Origin: a virus
IMG/VR virus record: IMGVR_UViG_3300034198_022597
Coordinates: 1-32,721 of that record
DNA: 32,721 nt
Strand: one strand, 5' to 3'
The position numbers were made by a program, and so were the translations under genes. The notes under the pieces are model-generated. The model was given only the letters and a program-made list of their open reading frames with translations. It did no database searches and was not told where the DNA came from. Shown in pieces: positions 17,101 to 23,518 of this stretch (positions are counted from its first letter, which is position 1; each line of letters begins with the position of its first letter).

Positions 17101-17492
17101 ATCTAGAAGTTATTGTATTTCCCAACTCCGCCAAACAACTTGGTGACAACGCCTTTACTAAGGGTGATATATTAATCATATCTGGATCCATAAATCGAGA
17201 AAGCGATGAAGAGGGATCTGTAGTGAAGTTATATTACAATAATTCTGAAAAAATAGATTCACATATATTTTCTAGTGGCAAAGCTTTAGTTTTTGACGTA
17301 GATAAAAACATATCTCCCAGCACAATGCAAAAGATATATGATATAATTGAATCATCAAAAGGTGATAAGCCAGTTTATTTACAAATAAAAGATGGTTTAC
17401 ACAAGTATATTTATAAATTTAAAATTAATACATCACAAAAAGTTGAAAAGATTATTACAGAAATAATTAGAATGGAGAAGGAAAATGTCTAG
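14157..17492 (+). CDS. dnaE: DNA polymerase III alpha subunit
   Basis: A 1111-residue C-family polymerase, close in length to bacterial DnaE (about 1160). The N-terminal PHP domain keeps a full set of candidate metal ligands: H8, H10, D17, H42, E67, H98, C148, D216 and H218. The polymerase core shows GWGRGSAAGS, the catalytic MPDIDLDFDD (D406 and D408) and KIDFLGL with the third Asp. A tandem helix-hairpin-helix region follows (AINGIGVSIAESIV), and the C-terminus has an OB fold (VKIGGILTDVKTIV). The ATG overlaps the preceding TGA and GAGG at 14147-14150 is six bases away. No beta clamp, clamp loader or SSB is in the window, so it may use host factors or ones encoded elsewhere. Confidence 0.95.
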   Translation: MKNWTNLHNHTIYSMLDGHGRVEEYLERAKSLGMKGLATTDHGNIHSWLDFYDAGVATGVKPILGSEFYQARKTRYDKDPEERSGPAKNEWEQRGPYHITILAKNNVGYNNIIKMSSRSFLEGYYVKPRVDHNLISEHSEGIIVLSGCLNGEVSQALLRGDFDFALSSAKKMQEIVGKENYFIEVQDHGLSEQRRVFNQLVEIASIIGAKVVPSGDCHYVHQHDARAHDIMLCVATNANVNTPNRFSFSGDEFYLQSYDEMEKRFNPDWLKNTMDVCDMVDLNLNFGNIYFPNFPIPTNESSIEYFERRAWDGLKERYGDPLPQAIIDRAEYEIRVVKDMGFPEYFLVVSDLVNWAKNNGIMVGWGRGSAAGSILSYAFKITNLDPIKFGLMFERFLVEGRKSMPDIDLDFDDRYRDEVINYAKTKYGSDHVAHICTFNRTGARQSIRDAARALGYDFASGDAVAKLVPPPVLGVSKNLSECMEVQDFKNLYEKDSDAKSIVDAALGLEGLVRQTGMHAAGIVISRDALIEYLPVMQKGVDNPLVTQWDMGRVEQCGLLKIDFLGLRNLGIIDSCVRLIKKHRDIDIDIDQISLDDNKTYDELCKGNCAGVFQLESSGMRQLMMQMQPRNIRDIMALISLYRPGPMGSGMDKEYIDRKHGRSKVKYEHEKLEKVLAPSLGIMLYQEDVLGVSRELAGFTSAEADDLRKVIGKKLMDKIAKIREKFVNGCIKTSGIDEKLANKIFSDIEYFGGYGFNRAHAASYAMISYVTAYLKSNYTIEYMAALMSSVVGNKEKQSFYLADCRKLGINVLSPSINRSGIDFEVYDESAIVFGLSAINGIGVSIAESIVNGRDTEKPYTSLYDFLRRCDPSTLKKTTIEHLANAGAFDELFNYSDNREINRIQEIELLEKEKEELGIYVTDHPVNGIWDILSKKIDYEIIDLSECTNGKLVKIGGILTDVKTIVTKKGMKMYKLVIEDISSDLEVIVFPNSAKQLGDNAFTKGDILIISGSINRESDEEGSVVKLYYNNSEKIDSHIFSSGKALVFDVDKNISPSTMQKIYDIIESSKGDKPVYLQIKDGLHKYIYKFKINTSQKVEKIITEIIRMEKENV

Positions 17493-17850
17493 TGCTGGCC
17501 CGTCAATAAATCCAACAGATAAATGGTGTTGGTCATTTTGCGCCTCATGTAATAGGTGTCAGGATAAGGGTAGATACACTAAATGTAACGGATGCAGTGG
17601 TCGTTATGATCCTGAATTAAGAATTCAAGCAGATAATGATGATTTTTGCGACTGTAAAAATGGAGTACTTAGATGGAAGACCCAGCAGGGTAAACTTATT
17701 ATGACCAAATTTAAGTCAAATCCATTTAAGGGTGAAGTTAAATATGAAAAGAAATCAGAAGATGAACGAGATTGGGACTCATATGTTAAAGATATGAGAG
17801 AAAAATTAAATGATCCTAAATGGGATCCCATAACTTTTTACGAGGATTAA
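17485..17850 (+). CDS. Cysteine-rich hypothetical protein
   Basis: The 121-residue protein has eight cysteines within residues 15-57 (C15, C19, C22, C25, C34, C37, C55, C57), which points to two metal-binding clusters, probably zinc. The C-terminal half is charged and helical (KSEDERDWDSYVKDMREK). GGAGAAGG precedes the ATG, which overlaps the end of the polymerase gene by eight bases. I do not recognise the family; translation next to the polymerase suggests a nucleic-acid-binding or replisome-associated role, which is inference. Confidence 0.75.
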   Translation: MSSAGPSINPTDKWCWSFCASCNRCQDKGRYTKCNGCSGRYDPELRIQADNDDFCDCKNGVLRWKTQQGKLIMTKFKSNPFKGEVKYEKKSEDERDWDSYVKDMREKLNDPKWDPITFYED

Positions 17851-17852
17851 AA

Positions 17853-18083
17853 ATGAGCGAAAACTTTCCAGCAGTTGTTGAAAAAGGTAATATTAAATTA
17901 ACCGAGTATACTGATTCAACTTATAATTATGATGACAAATTATTCTTACAGTGTACGTGTGTTGGTTTTTATCTGACACAAAAAGAACTTAAGGACCTAT
18001 ATACAGTGGTCGGTTATTACCTCCACGCAGACGATATAACAGAGGTTAAAGTATCCATAGGGGGCGAAGATGTGGCCCTATGA
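17853..18083 (+). CDS. Hypothetical protein
   Basis: A 76-residue, beta-rich protein (KGNIKLTEY, DDKLFLQCTCVGFYL, TEVKVSIGG) with no recognised family. GAGGA at 17842-17846 with a 6-base spacer fixes the ATG at 17853, although the frame is open further upstream. It overlaps the next small gene by 14 bases. Confidence 0.72.
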   Translation: MSENFPAVVEKGNIKLTEYTDSTYNYDDKLFLQCTCVGFYLTQKELKDLYTVVGYYLHADDITEVKVSIGGEDVAL

Positions 18084-18237
18084 GGAAGATGACCATATGG
18101 AAATTGGTGAAACTGGATGGGTTGCAATTGGTGATGGGGCTTATCTTAACAAGAATAATAACCATACCATAGATGAATCTGGAAGAGAATTTGATGAAAA
18201 TGGTCGGTTAATATACGATCCCAATGAAGAGGAATAA
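18070..18237 (+). CDS. Small acidic hypothetical protein
   Basis: A 55-residue open frame from ATG 18070 to TAA 18235-18237. The product begins MWPYEEDDHMEIGETG and contains two similar short elements, TIDESGREFDENGRL, before an acidic end (DPNEEE). A G-rich Shine-Dalgarno-like stretch (AGGGGGCGAAG) precedes the ATG. It fills the 160-base gap between its neighbours with sensible codons and no competing frame. The function is unknown. Confidence 0.62.
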   Translation: MWPYEEDDHMEIGETGWVAIGDGAYLNKNNNHTIDESGREFDENGRLIYDPNEEE

Positions 18238-18245
18238 AGATATTT

Positions 18246-19046
18246 TTGAGCTCTATCTTAATTAAAAGTTATAATGATTTAAGCAGTCTAGAAAAACTTG
18301 GAGTAGTAGATTTTTCATACTCAAGATTAGACACCTATAATCAATGTGCAGCAAAATATTTTTACTCCTACATATTAAAAGAACCTAGACAGTTTAATGC
18401 TCCAGCCGTATTGGGAAATATTGTGCACTCAGTTCTCGAAAATATACTTGATAATGACAAGGTTTTAGATATAGGGGAACTAAGAGATGAGTACAAAAAG
18501 AACGTCCCGATTTGGGACCCTGATAATCTCATACCTCCTGATCTTATTTCTGTTGGCTCAATTATCATAGACGAATTCTATGACCAGCATGCTGATAAAC
18601 AATTTAATATTTATGAGAAAGAAATGAGTTTTAATTTTATTCTTGGAATATATAGAATTATTGGCTTTATAGATAGAGTTGATATTGTCGGAGATCGTGT
18701 CAATATCACAGACTATAAAACTGGAAAATGGGAAGTAACCCAAAAAGACGTTCACAATAATCTGCAGCTGGGAATATATGCCTTAGCCCTTCATAATATT
18801 TTTCCAGAAAAAGAAATTTACGCAGAGCTATATTATTTAAGATCCGGTAAAAGAAAAGGTCATTTATTTTCTCCAGAAGATATAGAGAATGTAAAAGTAA
18901 AATTAATAAATAATATTCATGCTATTATGAATGATGGAAACTTCCTACCAACAAGTAATACAAGAATATGTAGCTACTGCGATCATGCCAAGTCAGAGGC
19001 GTGTGGTACTGGAGTTTTTAGAAATAAAAAGAACAACTTTAGATAA
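18246..19046 (+). CDS. Cas4/RecB-like PD-(D/E)XK exonuclease with Fe-S cysteines
   Basis: The 266-residue protein has an intact RecB-type active site: SRLDTYNQC (C34), GNIVHSVLE (H61), GFIDRVD (D143), NITDYKTGK (D156, K158) and LQLGIYALA (Q174). C242, C245 and C253 with C34 match the four iron-sulfur ligands of AddB and Cas4. It should be a single-strand or end-processing nuclease in replication or recombination. The start is a TTG at 18246; the site AAAGA five bases away and GAGGA twelve bases away are moderate. It is the last gene of the block, directly before the bidirectional terminator. It is a relative of the degenerate protein at 11152. Confidence 0.85.
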   Translation: MSSILIKSYNDLSSLEKLGVVDFSYSRLDTYNQCAAKYFYSYILKEPRQFNAPAVLGNIVHSVLENILDNDKVLDIGELRDEYKKNVPIWDPDNLIPPDLISVGSIIIDEFYDQHADKQFNIYEKEMSFNFILGIYRIIGFIDRVDIVGDRVNITDYKTGKWEVTQKDVHNNLQLGIYALALHNIFPEKEIYAELYYLRSGKRKGHLFSPEDIENVKVKLINNIHAIMNDGNFLPTSNTRICSYCDHAKSEACGTGVFRNKKNNFR

Positions 19047-19083
19047 AAGAAAAGGGGCCAGTTTCCTGGCCCCCAAATCTTTT
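19045..19083. terminator. Bidirectional terminator between convergent genes
   Basis: GGGGCCAG (19054-19061) pairs with CTGGCCCC (19066-19073) around a TTTC loop; the outer AAAAGA and TCTTTT can extend the stem and give T runs on both strands. It sits exactly between the + gene ending at 19046 and the - gene ending at 19099. Confidence 0.9.
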
Positions 19084-19098
19084 ATATGTTAATATCGA

Positions 19099-19275
19099 TC
19101 AGAAATCAAGAACAGGATTTTCCTCAGCGGAAAGCCAAAGATCAAAATCCTCAAATTCGGTGACCATCTTCACGGCAGTGCCGTGATTGACACCAATCGT
19201 TTTTGTTAAATCGTCAATGATTTCTTCGTTGATGTTCTGGTTGATACTGTTTATGATTGTTGTTAGTGTGTTCAT
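19099..19275 (-). CDS. Small hypothetical protein, only minus-strand gene
   Basis: A 58-residue product beginning MNTLTTIINS and ending EENPVLDF, with a helical acidic character (NEEIIDDLTKTIG, EFEDFDLWLSAEE). It is the one minus-strand gene in the window. It is supported by a bidirectional terminator just beyond its stop, by a divergent promoter region upstream, and by AGGAAGAG before the ATG, though that is about 14 bases away, longer than ideal. The frame is open upstream to 19503, but that part overlaps the divergent gene and its promoter and is probably not translated. No DNA-binding motif is clear. Its place opposite the sigma-factor operon suggests a regulator, by inference only. Confidence 0.65.
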   Translation of the reverse strand: MNTLTTIINSINQNINEEIIDDLTKTIGVNHGTAVKMVTEFEDFDLWLSAEENPVLDF

Positions 19276-19306
19276 GTGGATCAGTATATCTCTTCCTGTG
19301 CTCTCT

Positions 19307-19322
19307 TGCAACTTGTGTTGCA
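19307..19322. other. Inverted repeat in the leader of the minus-strand gene
   Basis: TGCAAC (19307-19312) and GTTGCA (19317-19322) are perfect complements around a 4-base loop. It lies between the divergent promoters and the start of the minus-strand gene, so it would form a hairpin in that gene's untranslated leader or act as a DNA operator. Confidence 0.5.
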
Positions 19323-19328
19323 GATATT

Positions 19329-19357
19329 TTGCTTTTTTTATTTGTATGGTGTATAAT
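19329..19357 (+). promoter_or_regulatory. Promoter for the nuclease/sigma-factor operon
   Basis: TTGCTT (19329-19334) and a perfect TATAAT (19352-19357) are separated by 17 bases, 36 bases before the ATG at 19394. The -10 box overlaps the opposite-strand promoter. Confidence 0.6.
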
Positions 19358-19366
19358 TTATATACC
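19348..19366. promoter_or_regulatory. Possible operator palindrome
   Basis: GGTGTATA (19348-19355) and TATATACC (19359-19366) form an inverted repeat with one mismatch around ATT. It covers the -10 boxes of both divergent promoters, a common position for a repressor site. The binding protein is not known. Confidence 0.4.
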
Positions 19367-19378
19367 ACTTGTTTACAA
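19350..19378 (-). promoter_or_regulatory. Divergent promoter for the minus-strand gene
   Basis: Read on the minus strand, TTGTAA (19378-19373) and TATACA (19355-19350) are 17 bases apart. Each box matches four of six consensus bases. The -10 box overlaps that of the + strand promoter, so the two probably compete. Confidence 0.45.
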
Positions 19379-19393
19379 CGTAGAGGATATCGA

Positions 19394-19960
19394 ATGAACA
19401 TAGAACCTGTCAAGTCGGAAGACTTTTTTTTGGAAAAATCTTCTCTTAAAAAACATCCAAACTTAAATAACATCAGGAACAGAGCTGTTACAGGTGAGAT
19501 CATAGAAAATGATGGAGTTATAGCAAGAAAAAAGGGTAACGCGTATCAATATACTCGTACCGGATATAGAAAAGATATAGAATTAAATGTAAGATCTAGC
19601 TGGGAAGCTAACTTTGTTAGAGTGTTAAAAATATATAAAATAGATTTTGAGTTTGAACCAACTGTATTCCCTTTTCCAATCAAAAGGGGTACCAGGGCTT
19701 ATACCCCCGATTTTCTTTTAAAAAGAGGTAATGAATGGGTAGAAATCAAAGGGTATTTAGACGATAAAAGTAAAATTAAACTTAAGAGATTTAAAAGGTA
19801 TTACCCTAAAGAATTTGAAAATTTAACATGTGTCATCAGCAAGTATTCTAATGACGCTAAAAACTTTATGGCTGAAATAGAAGTTCCCAATATAGTCTAT
19901 TATGAGGACATTAGAGATCACTACAGTCAATATATTATAAATTGGGAAGGCAAAAAATGA
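19394..19960 (+). CDS. TnsA-like PD-(D/E)XK endonuclease
   Basis: The 188-residue protein carries a nuclease core in the order E71 (RSSWEANFVRVL), P105-D106 (YTPDFLL) and E117-I-K119 (WVEIKGYLD), followed by a basic helix (KIKLKRFKRYYP). That arrangement is typical of TnsA N-terminal-type and phage Holliday-junction or nicking endonucleases. It would cut DNA during recombination, packaging preparation or host DNA attack; its substrate cannot be read from the sequence. GAGGA with a 6-base spacer fixes the ATG at 19394; the longer frame to 19187 would cross the promoter. The stop overlaps the sigma-factor ATG (ATGA). Confidence 0.8.
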   Translation: MNIEPVKSEDFFLEKSSLKKHPNLNNIRNRAVTGEIIENDGVIARKKGNAYQYTRTGYRKDIELNVRSSWEANFVRVLKIYKIDFEFEPTVFPFPIKRGTRAYTPDFLLKRGNEWVEIKGYLDDKSKIKLKRFKRYYPKEFENLTCVISKYSNDAKNFMAEIEVPNIVYYEDIRDHYSQYIINWEGKK

Positions 19961-20829
19961 GTAGTTATAAAGAGCAATATTATTCTCTCGCTGAATACGA
20001 GATACAAAACTTAATCTCCGAAACAAAGAAGGGGTCACGAAAAGCGCAGGAAGAGTTGCTGAAAGTATTTAGTAATTTTTTAACTAAGTATGTAGCCCTG
20101 TTGTATCACGCCAGGTATAACCTAAATGATTACGATATCAGAAGATTCGTATCACTATTCATTAAAGACCCCTATGCAAGATTTGCGCTAATGAAGAATA
20201 AGATTAACGGATCTACATTAAAAAATGTCAATGAAACAATGCGCGGCATACATTATATGACAAAAAGATATGGAGATGAGGAGGATATACGACAGACTGT
20301 TTATATGACCTTTTTCCAGTGTATCAGTAGATATGAAAAAAAGGACTCAGCTAAAGGTCCAATTCCATTTAGTGGATTTCTTTATAGTTACTTTTTTTAT
20401 CTGTTAAAGAAAAATGTAGACACCTTCCTAATTGATCAACTAGGAAGGAAAACCTTCCCTCTATTGGACGATGATGCAACAAGTGATGAAAGTGATGAGA
20501 ACTATGTCGTAGGTTTTAAAGCTGACCCGGTAGATATAAGCATGGAATATTTGCTTGCCACTGATAGAATAGATGAATTCTGGGTTGTTGGTGAGAGAAT
20601 TCAATCACCATTTGATAAACTGTCTATACAAGAACGGCAGTTATTAAAATGGAGATATGTTGATGGAAAAAGATCTAGTCAAATATCACTCATAATAAAT
20701 GAACACCCTAATACAATCAGGGAACACTTAAGTAAGATAAAAGAAAAAATTAGAGATATAATTGAACAAGAAAAAGATGATGAAACAATGTTGCAACTTT
20801 CTTATCTAATTAAAATGGAGAAACAGTGA
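19957..20829 (+). CDS. RNA polymerase sigma factor-like protein
   Basis: The 290-residue protein resembles a divergent sigma-70 factor. An N-terminal helical part includes GSRKAQEELLKVF. A region-2-like segment contains DEEDIRQTVYMTFFQCISRY (about 111-130) and a basic-aromatic stretch (GFLYSYFFYLLKK). After an acidic linker, a region-4 helix-turn-helix follows (LSIQERQLLKWRYVDGK, then SSQISLIINEHPNTIREHL). It would direct host RNA polymerase to phage promoters; candidates are the ATTACTAT elements before late genes. GAAGG with a 6-base spacer supports the ATG at 19957. The stop overlaps the next GTG. Confidence 0.82.
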   Translation: MSSYKEQYYSLAEYEIQNLISETKKGSRKAQEELLKVFSNFLTKYVALLYHARYNLNDYDIRRFVSLFIKDPYARFALMKNKINGSTLKNVNETMRGIHYMTKRYGDEEDIRQTVYMTFFQCISRYEKKDSAKGPIPFSGFLYSYFFYLLKKNVDTFLIDQLGRKTFPLLDDDATSDESDENYVVGFKADPVDISMEYLLATDRIDEFWVVGERIQSPFDKLSIQERQLLKWRYVDGKRSSQISLIINEHPNTIREHLSKIKEKIRDIIEQEKDDETMLQLSYLIKMEKQ

Positions 20830-21341
20830 ATTTACAATCGCTAGAAAAGCTTCAGGAACTACTGCAAGATTTTCTCGGACCACAACTAAAAGAGGTTATT
20901 GATGCATATACCAATGCAGATAATAACTATAAATACTTTATTGAAATACCCGAAACGGACATTGTGGATTTAGGTATAGAGAAAATAGCGTCTTTAGTTG
21001 CGCGAACTTCTAATGTATATGGTAGAGCTGCACGCTTTGCGGGCATGTCTAGAGCACAATACAAAATTCTAGAAGGTAGATATAAAAAAGTTTACAAATC
21101 TAATAGGGTGGGAAAAAATGAAGCTGAACGAGAAGCAACTGCAATGGACGCAGCAGAAGATGAATATTTTGCGCTAGTCACATGTGAAGCCATAGTTAGC
21201 TTGGCTGAGGCCATGGAAGCGTCAGCTAGAATAGCATCAGAATCAGCTAGAAAAATAATGGATAAAGTGCAATCAATGCAGGTCGCTGCATACAGAGAAG
21301 AAAAAGGTTCCTATCTGGAATCGGACTTCAGTACCTACTAA
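20826..21341 (+). CDS. Hypothetical helical protein
   Basis: A 171-residue, largely helical protein. After an N-terminal Leu-rich helix it has a basic middle (RAQYKILEGRYKKVYKSNR) and a long Ala/Glu-rich helix (EAIVSLAEAMEASARIASES). The arrangement, a Tyr/Lys pattern followed by a long helix, recalls UvsY-type recombination mediators of T4-like phages, but the similarity is only general and no UvsX is in the window. A GTG at 20826 overlaps the sigma-factor stop, with GGAG close upstream. No catalytic motif or membrane segment is visible. Confidence 0.7.
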   Translation: MNLQSLEKLQELLQDFLGPQLKEVIDAYTNADNNYKYFIEIPETDIVDLGIEKIASLVARTSNVYGRAARFAGMSRAQYKILEGRYKKVYKSNRVGKNEAEREATAMDAAEDEYFALVTCEAIVSLAEAMEASARIASESARKIMDKVQSMQVAAYREEKGSYLESDFSTY

Positions 21342-21353
21342 AGGATAAAAAAT

Positions 21354-21560
21354 ATGTTTATTGGTCATTACAAAAGTGTTAATACATCTGAAGAGTTTTA
21401 TTCTACAGAAAGAGAAGATCTTAACTTTCCAACACAAGTTGAATATAAAAGTAATAAATATCTATTAACAAAAACAATTCAAATATCTTCAAGTCTTAAA
21501 AAGAATTTAGCAGAGTCGGCAAAACGCTTTAACATAGATTATGATGTAAAGGTTGACTGA
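21354..21560 (+). CDS. Small hypothetical protein
   Basis: A 68-residue protein with mixed beta and helical character (QVEYKSNKYLLTKTIQISSS, then KKNLAESAKRFNIDYDV). AAGGA precedes the ATG. No family is recognised. The gene belongs to the sigma-factor operon. Confidence 0.68.
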   Translation: MFIGHYKSVNTSEEFYSTEREDLNFPTQVEYKSNKYLLTKTIQISSSLKKNLAESAKRFNIDYDVKVD

Positions 21561-21598
21561 ATAAACATGCCCAAATATTTAAGATTGTTTTTTTATTC

Positions 21599-22033
21599 AT
21601 GAATATAGAAGTGTTTTGCGATGGAGCCTCTAGGGGGCAGGGGCAGAAAAAAATAGGTGAGGCAGCGTGCTCCGCTGTCGTGTACCGCAATAGAAAAAAG
21701 ATAGCACAGTTTGCCAGAGGTCTTGGCCCAAGAACTAACAACGAAGCTGAATATGAAGCTGTAATAGCTGGACTTCTGATTTGTTCAATGGCAGATTTAA
21801 TAGATCCTATTATTTACACTGACTCAGCAGTAGTAGCTAATCAGGTTAATGGTAGATGGAAATGTAAAAGCGTAACACTCATGCCGTTACTTATGACAAT
21901 TGAAGAAATAAGAGAAGAATTTAATTTTAGAGTTATACAAGTAAAAAGATCTTTTGTTTGGGAACCAGATGCATTAGCAAATATATTTTTGGATGAATTG
22001 GAAATACGAAAAGAGAAAATAAATAAGACATGA
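21599..22033 (+). CDS. rnhA: Ribonuclease HI-like protein
   Basis: A 144-residue RNase H with the catalytic set D8 (FCDGASRG), E49 (NNEAEYEA), D75 (YTDSAVV) and D124 (WEPDALAN). It would cut RNA in RNA-DNA hybrids, such as primers made by the phage primase. A normal Shine-Dalgarno is missing before the ATG; a preceding 11-codon open frame (21567-21602) overlaps the start as ATGA and may provide coupled translation. The gene also overlaps the dNMP kinase start. Confidence 0.9.
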   Translation: MNIEVFCDGASRGQGQKKIGEAACSAVVYRNRKKIAQFARGLGPRTNNEAEYEAVIAGLLICSMADLIDPIIYTDSAVVANQVNGRWKCKSVTLMPLLMTIEEIREEFNFRVIQVKRSFVWEPDALANIFLDELEIRKEKINKT

Positions 22034-22833
22034 ATAACATTATGATAAATAAAAAAAGATTTCACAAGGACTACCCAATAGTCGTCGGACTTGCTGGAAA
22101 AGCTGCAACGGGCAAAACATCTGTTGCGGAAAAAATAGTTCCAAAGGCAGAAGTTAGCCCCGTTGCAAATCATATAAAATGGGATCATTTATTTTTTGCC
22201 CTACCCCTATATGAATTAGCCTCAGTTAAAAAGAACTCACTGGGTTTTAGGCAAAAAGATCGTCAACTATTTTCAATCCATGAAATAGTCTATGACATTT
22301 TTGGATCCAACGCCCTTGGTACAATCCCGGATTACGAATCATTTGCCCAATTAGTAAAAGATATATACAATCTTGCCATAGAGCCTGAAGGTATAAAGCC
22401 AAGATCTTTTCTGCAAAAAGCCGGAGATTTGTGCAGAGCACACGATGAAGAATGCTTTGCTAAATGGGGCGTTTTAAAGGCTAATAAATTATTTAGGTCC
22501 CATATGGGAACTACTGAATTTGAAGATTATGACATGCCGATGGCCATTATTATATCTGATGTCAGATTTGAAAATGAAGCCAAGAAGATATTGGACCAGC
22601 CTAATGGGCTAGTTATCTGCTATGAGGCATCTGACGACGTTAGAATCGAAAGAATGATGCGTCGAGATGGCTATGCTATGACTCCAGAACAGATGAATCA
22701 TAAATCGGAGCAAGAAATTGACTTGATAAAAGAAAAAGCTTCTGCTATAATTAACACCGACAACTTAAACATAGCGGAACAAGCATTAGCTACTGCAAAT
22801 TTAATTCAAACTTTTACGGACGTGTATGCCTAA
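22030..22833 (+). CDS. Deoxynucleoside monophosphate kinase-like protein
   Basis: A 267-residue P-loop kinase with Walker A GKAATGKT (23-30) near the N-terminus and, later, AIIISDVRFENEAK and DDVRIERMMRRDG, segments found in T4 gene 1-type dNMP kinases and relatives. It would phosphorylate dNMPs from dCMP/dUMP metabolism or host DNA breakdown to dNDPs. In T4 the related kinase also handles hydroxymethyl-dCMP, which matters given the odd ThyX homologue here, though that is inference. The ATG overlaps the RNase H stop (ATGA). Confidence 0.82.
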   Translation: MNNIMINKKRFHKDYPIVVGLAGKAATGKTSVAEKIVPKAEVSPVANHIKWDHLFFALPLYELASVKKNSLGFRQKDRQLFSIHEIVYDIFGSNALGTIPDYESFAQLVKDIYNLAIEPEGIKPRSFLQKAGDLCRAHDEECFAKWGVLKANKLFRSHMGTTEFEDYDMPMAIIISDVRFENEAKKILDQPNGLVICYEASDDVRIERMMRRDGYAMTPEQMNHKSEQEIDLIKEKASAIINTDNLNIAEQALATANLIQTFTDVYA

Positions 22834-23146
22834 GATAACAAAAACAGCAATGGAGCAGTCAACAGACTCTCCCCTAGACCAGGTGGTAAGTATTTTGAGT
22901 TCAGAGATTTCTATTTCGACTAATCCAGTTTTTATATGCGGAGTAAATAGGAAAATTAATATTGGCAACTTCGAGAACATAGATGTGTATGCAGGTATTA
23001 CTTTGCCATTAAATGACGTTTCTTTGGAAGATAAAGATAAGTTAACTGAAATTATCGAAGCTGCAGCTTCATATGGTTTCTCAATTGTTTCAAAAGAAAC
23101 AGGCGAAAGATATCAGTTAATTAAAGAATCACAACAAGGAAAATAA
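22826..23146 (+). CDS. Hypothetical protein
   Basis: A 106-residue protein. The centre is beta-rich (NPVFICGVNRKINIGNFE, IDVYAGITLPL) and is followed by a helix with many acidic residues. It is of unknown family. The ATG overlaps the kinase gene by eight bases. Confidence 0.7.
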   Translation: MPKITKTAMEQSTDSPLDQVVSILSSEISISTNPVFICGVNRKINIGNFENIDVYAGITLPLNDVSLEDKDKLTEIIEAAASYGFSIVSKETGERYQLIKESQQGK

Positions 23147-23188
23147 AAAAAACAATAGTTAGCTAACAAATATTGAAAAGGACAAAAA

Positions 23189-23500
23189 ATGATCAAGAAA
23201 TTAATAAATAAATTATTTAATAAAAACTCATCCACAAAAACTGGTGGACATGATTTGGATGATAAGAGTAAGGCAAAAGAGAGCAAGCCGATTGATTGGA
23301 CAACTGCTACCACCTCCGCTAATGCAGTAGCTAAAAATATAAAGATCACACCTGCTCATCCAGAAGATAAGGTTATCAAGGTAAATCCATCGACTTCCGC
23401 TAAGAAGCCGGGTAGACCAAAAAGCCAAACCCCTAAGCCCCATAGTGCTACAAAGTCTGTAAAAAAAGCAACGCCAAGCAATAATACGAATAAAAAATAA
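23189..23500 (+). CDS. Lys-rich protein with an AT-hook-like motif
   Basis: A 103-residue, low-complexity basic protein. The N-terminus is an amphipathic basic helix (MIKKLINKLFNKN), and the second half is rich in Lys, Pro, Ser and Thr. Residues 72-78 read KKPGRPK, matching the AT-hook core GRP flanked by basic residues, so it may bind the minor groove of AT-rich DNA. AAGGA precedes the ATG. It closes the sigma-factor operon before the hairpin at 23519 and introduces a series of small basic proteins. Confidence 0.75.
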   Translation: MIKKLINKLFNKNSSTKTGGHDLDDKSKAKESKPIDWTTATTSANAVAKNIKITPAHPEDKVIKVNPSTSAKKPGRPKSQTPKPHSATKSVKKATPSNNTNKK

Positions 23501-23518
23501 TACAACTAAATCAACTTT

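Noticed and set aside
19187-19393. N-terminal extension of the TnsA-like nuclease with a hydrophobic segment
   Set aside because: It would cross the terminator-side minus gene and both promoters; the ATG at 19394 has a proper ribosome-binding site and begins the plausible protein.
19276-19503. N-terminal extension of the minus-strand gene
   Set aside because: It overlaps the divergent promoters and the start of the nuclease gene; the hydrophobic/basic sequence looks unlike the C-terminal part.
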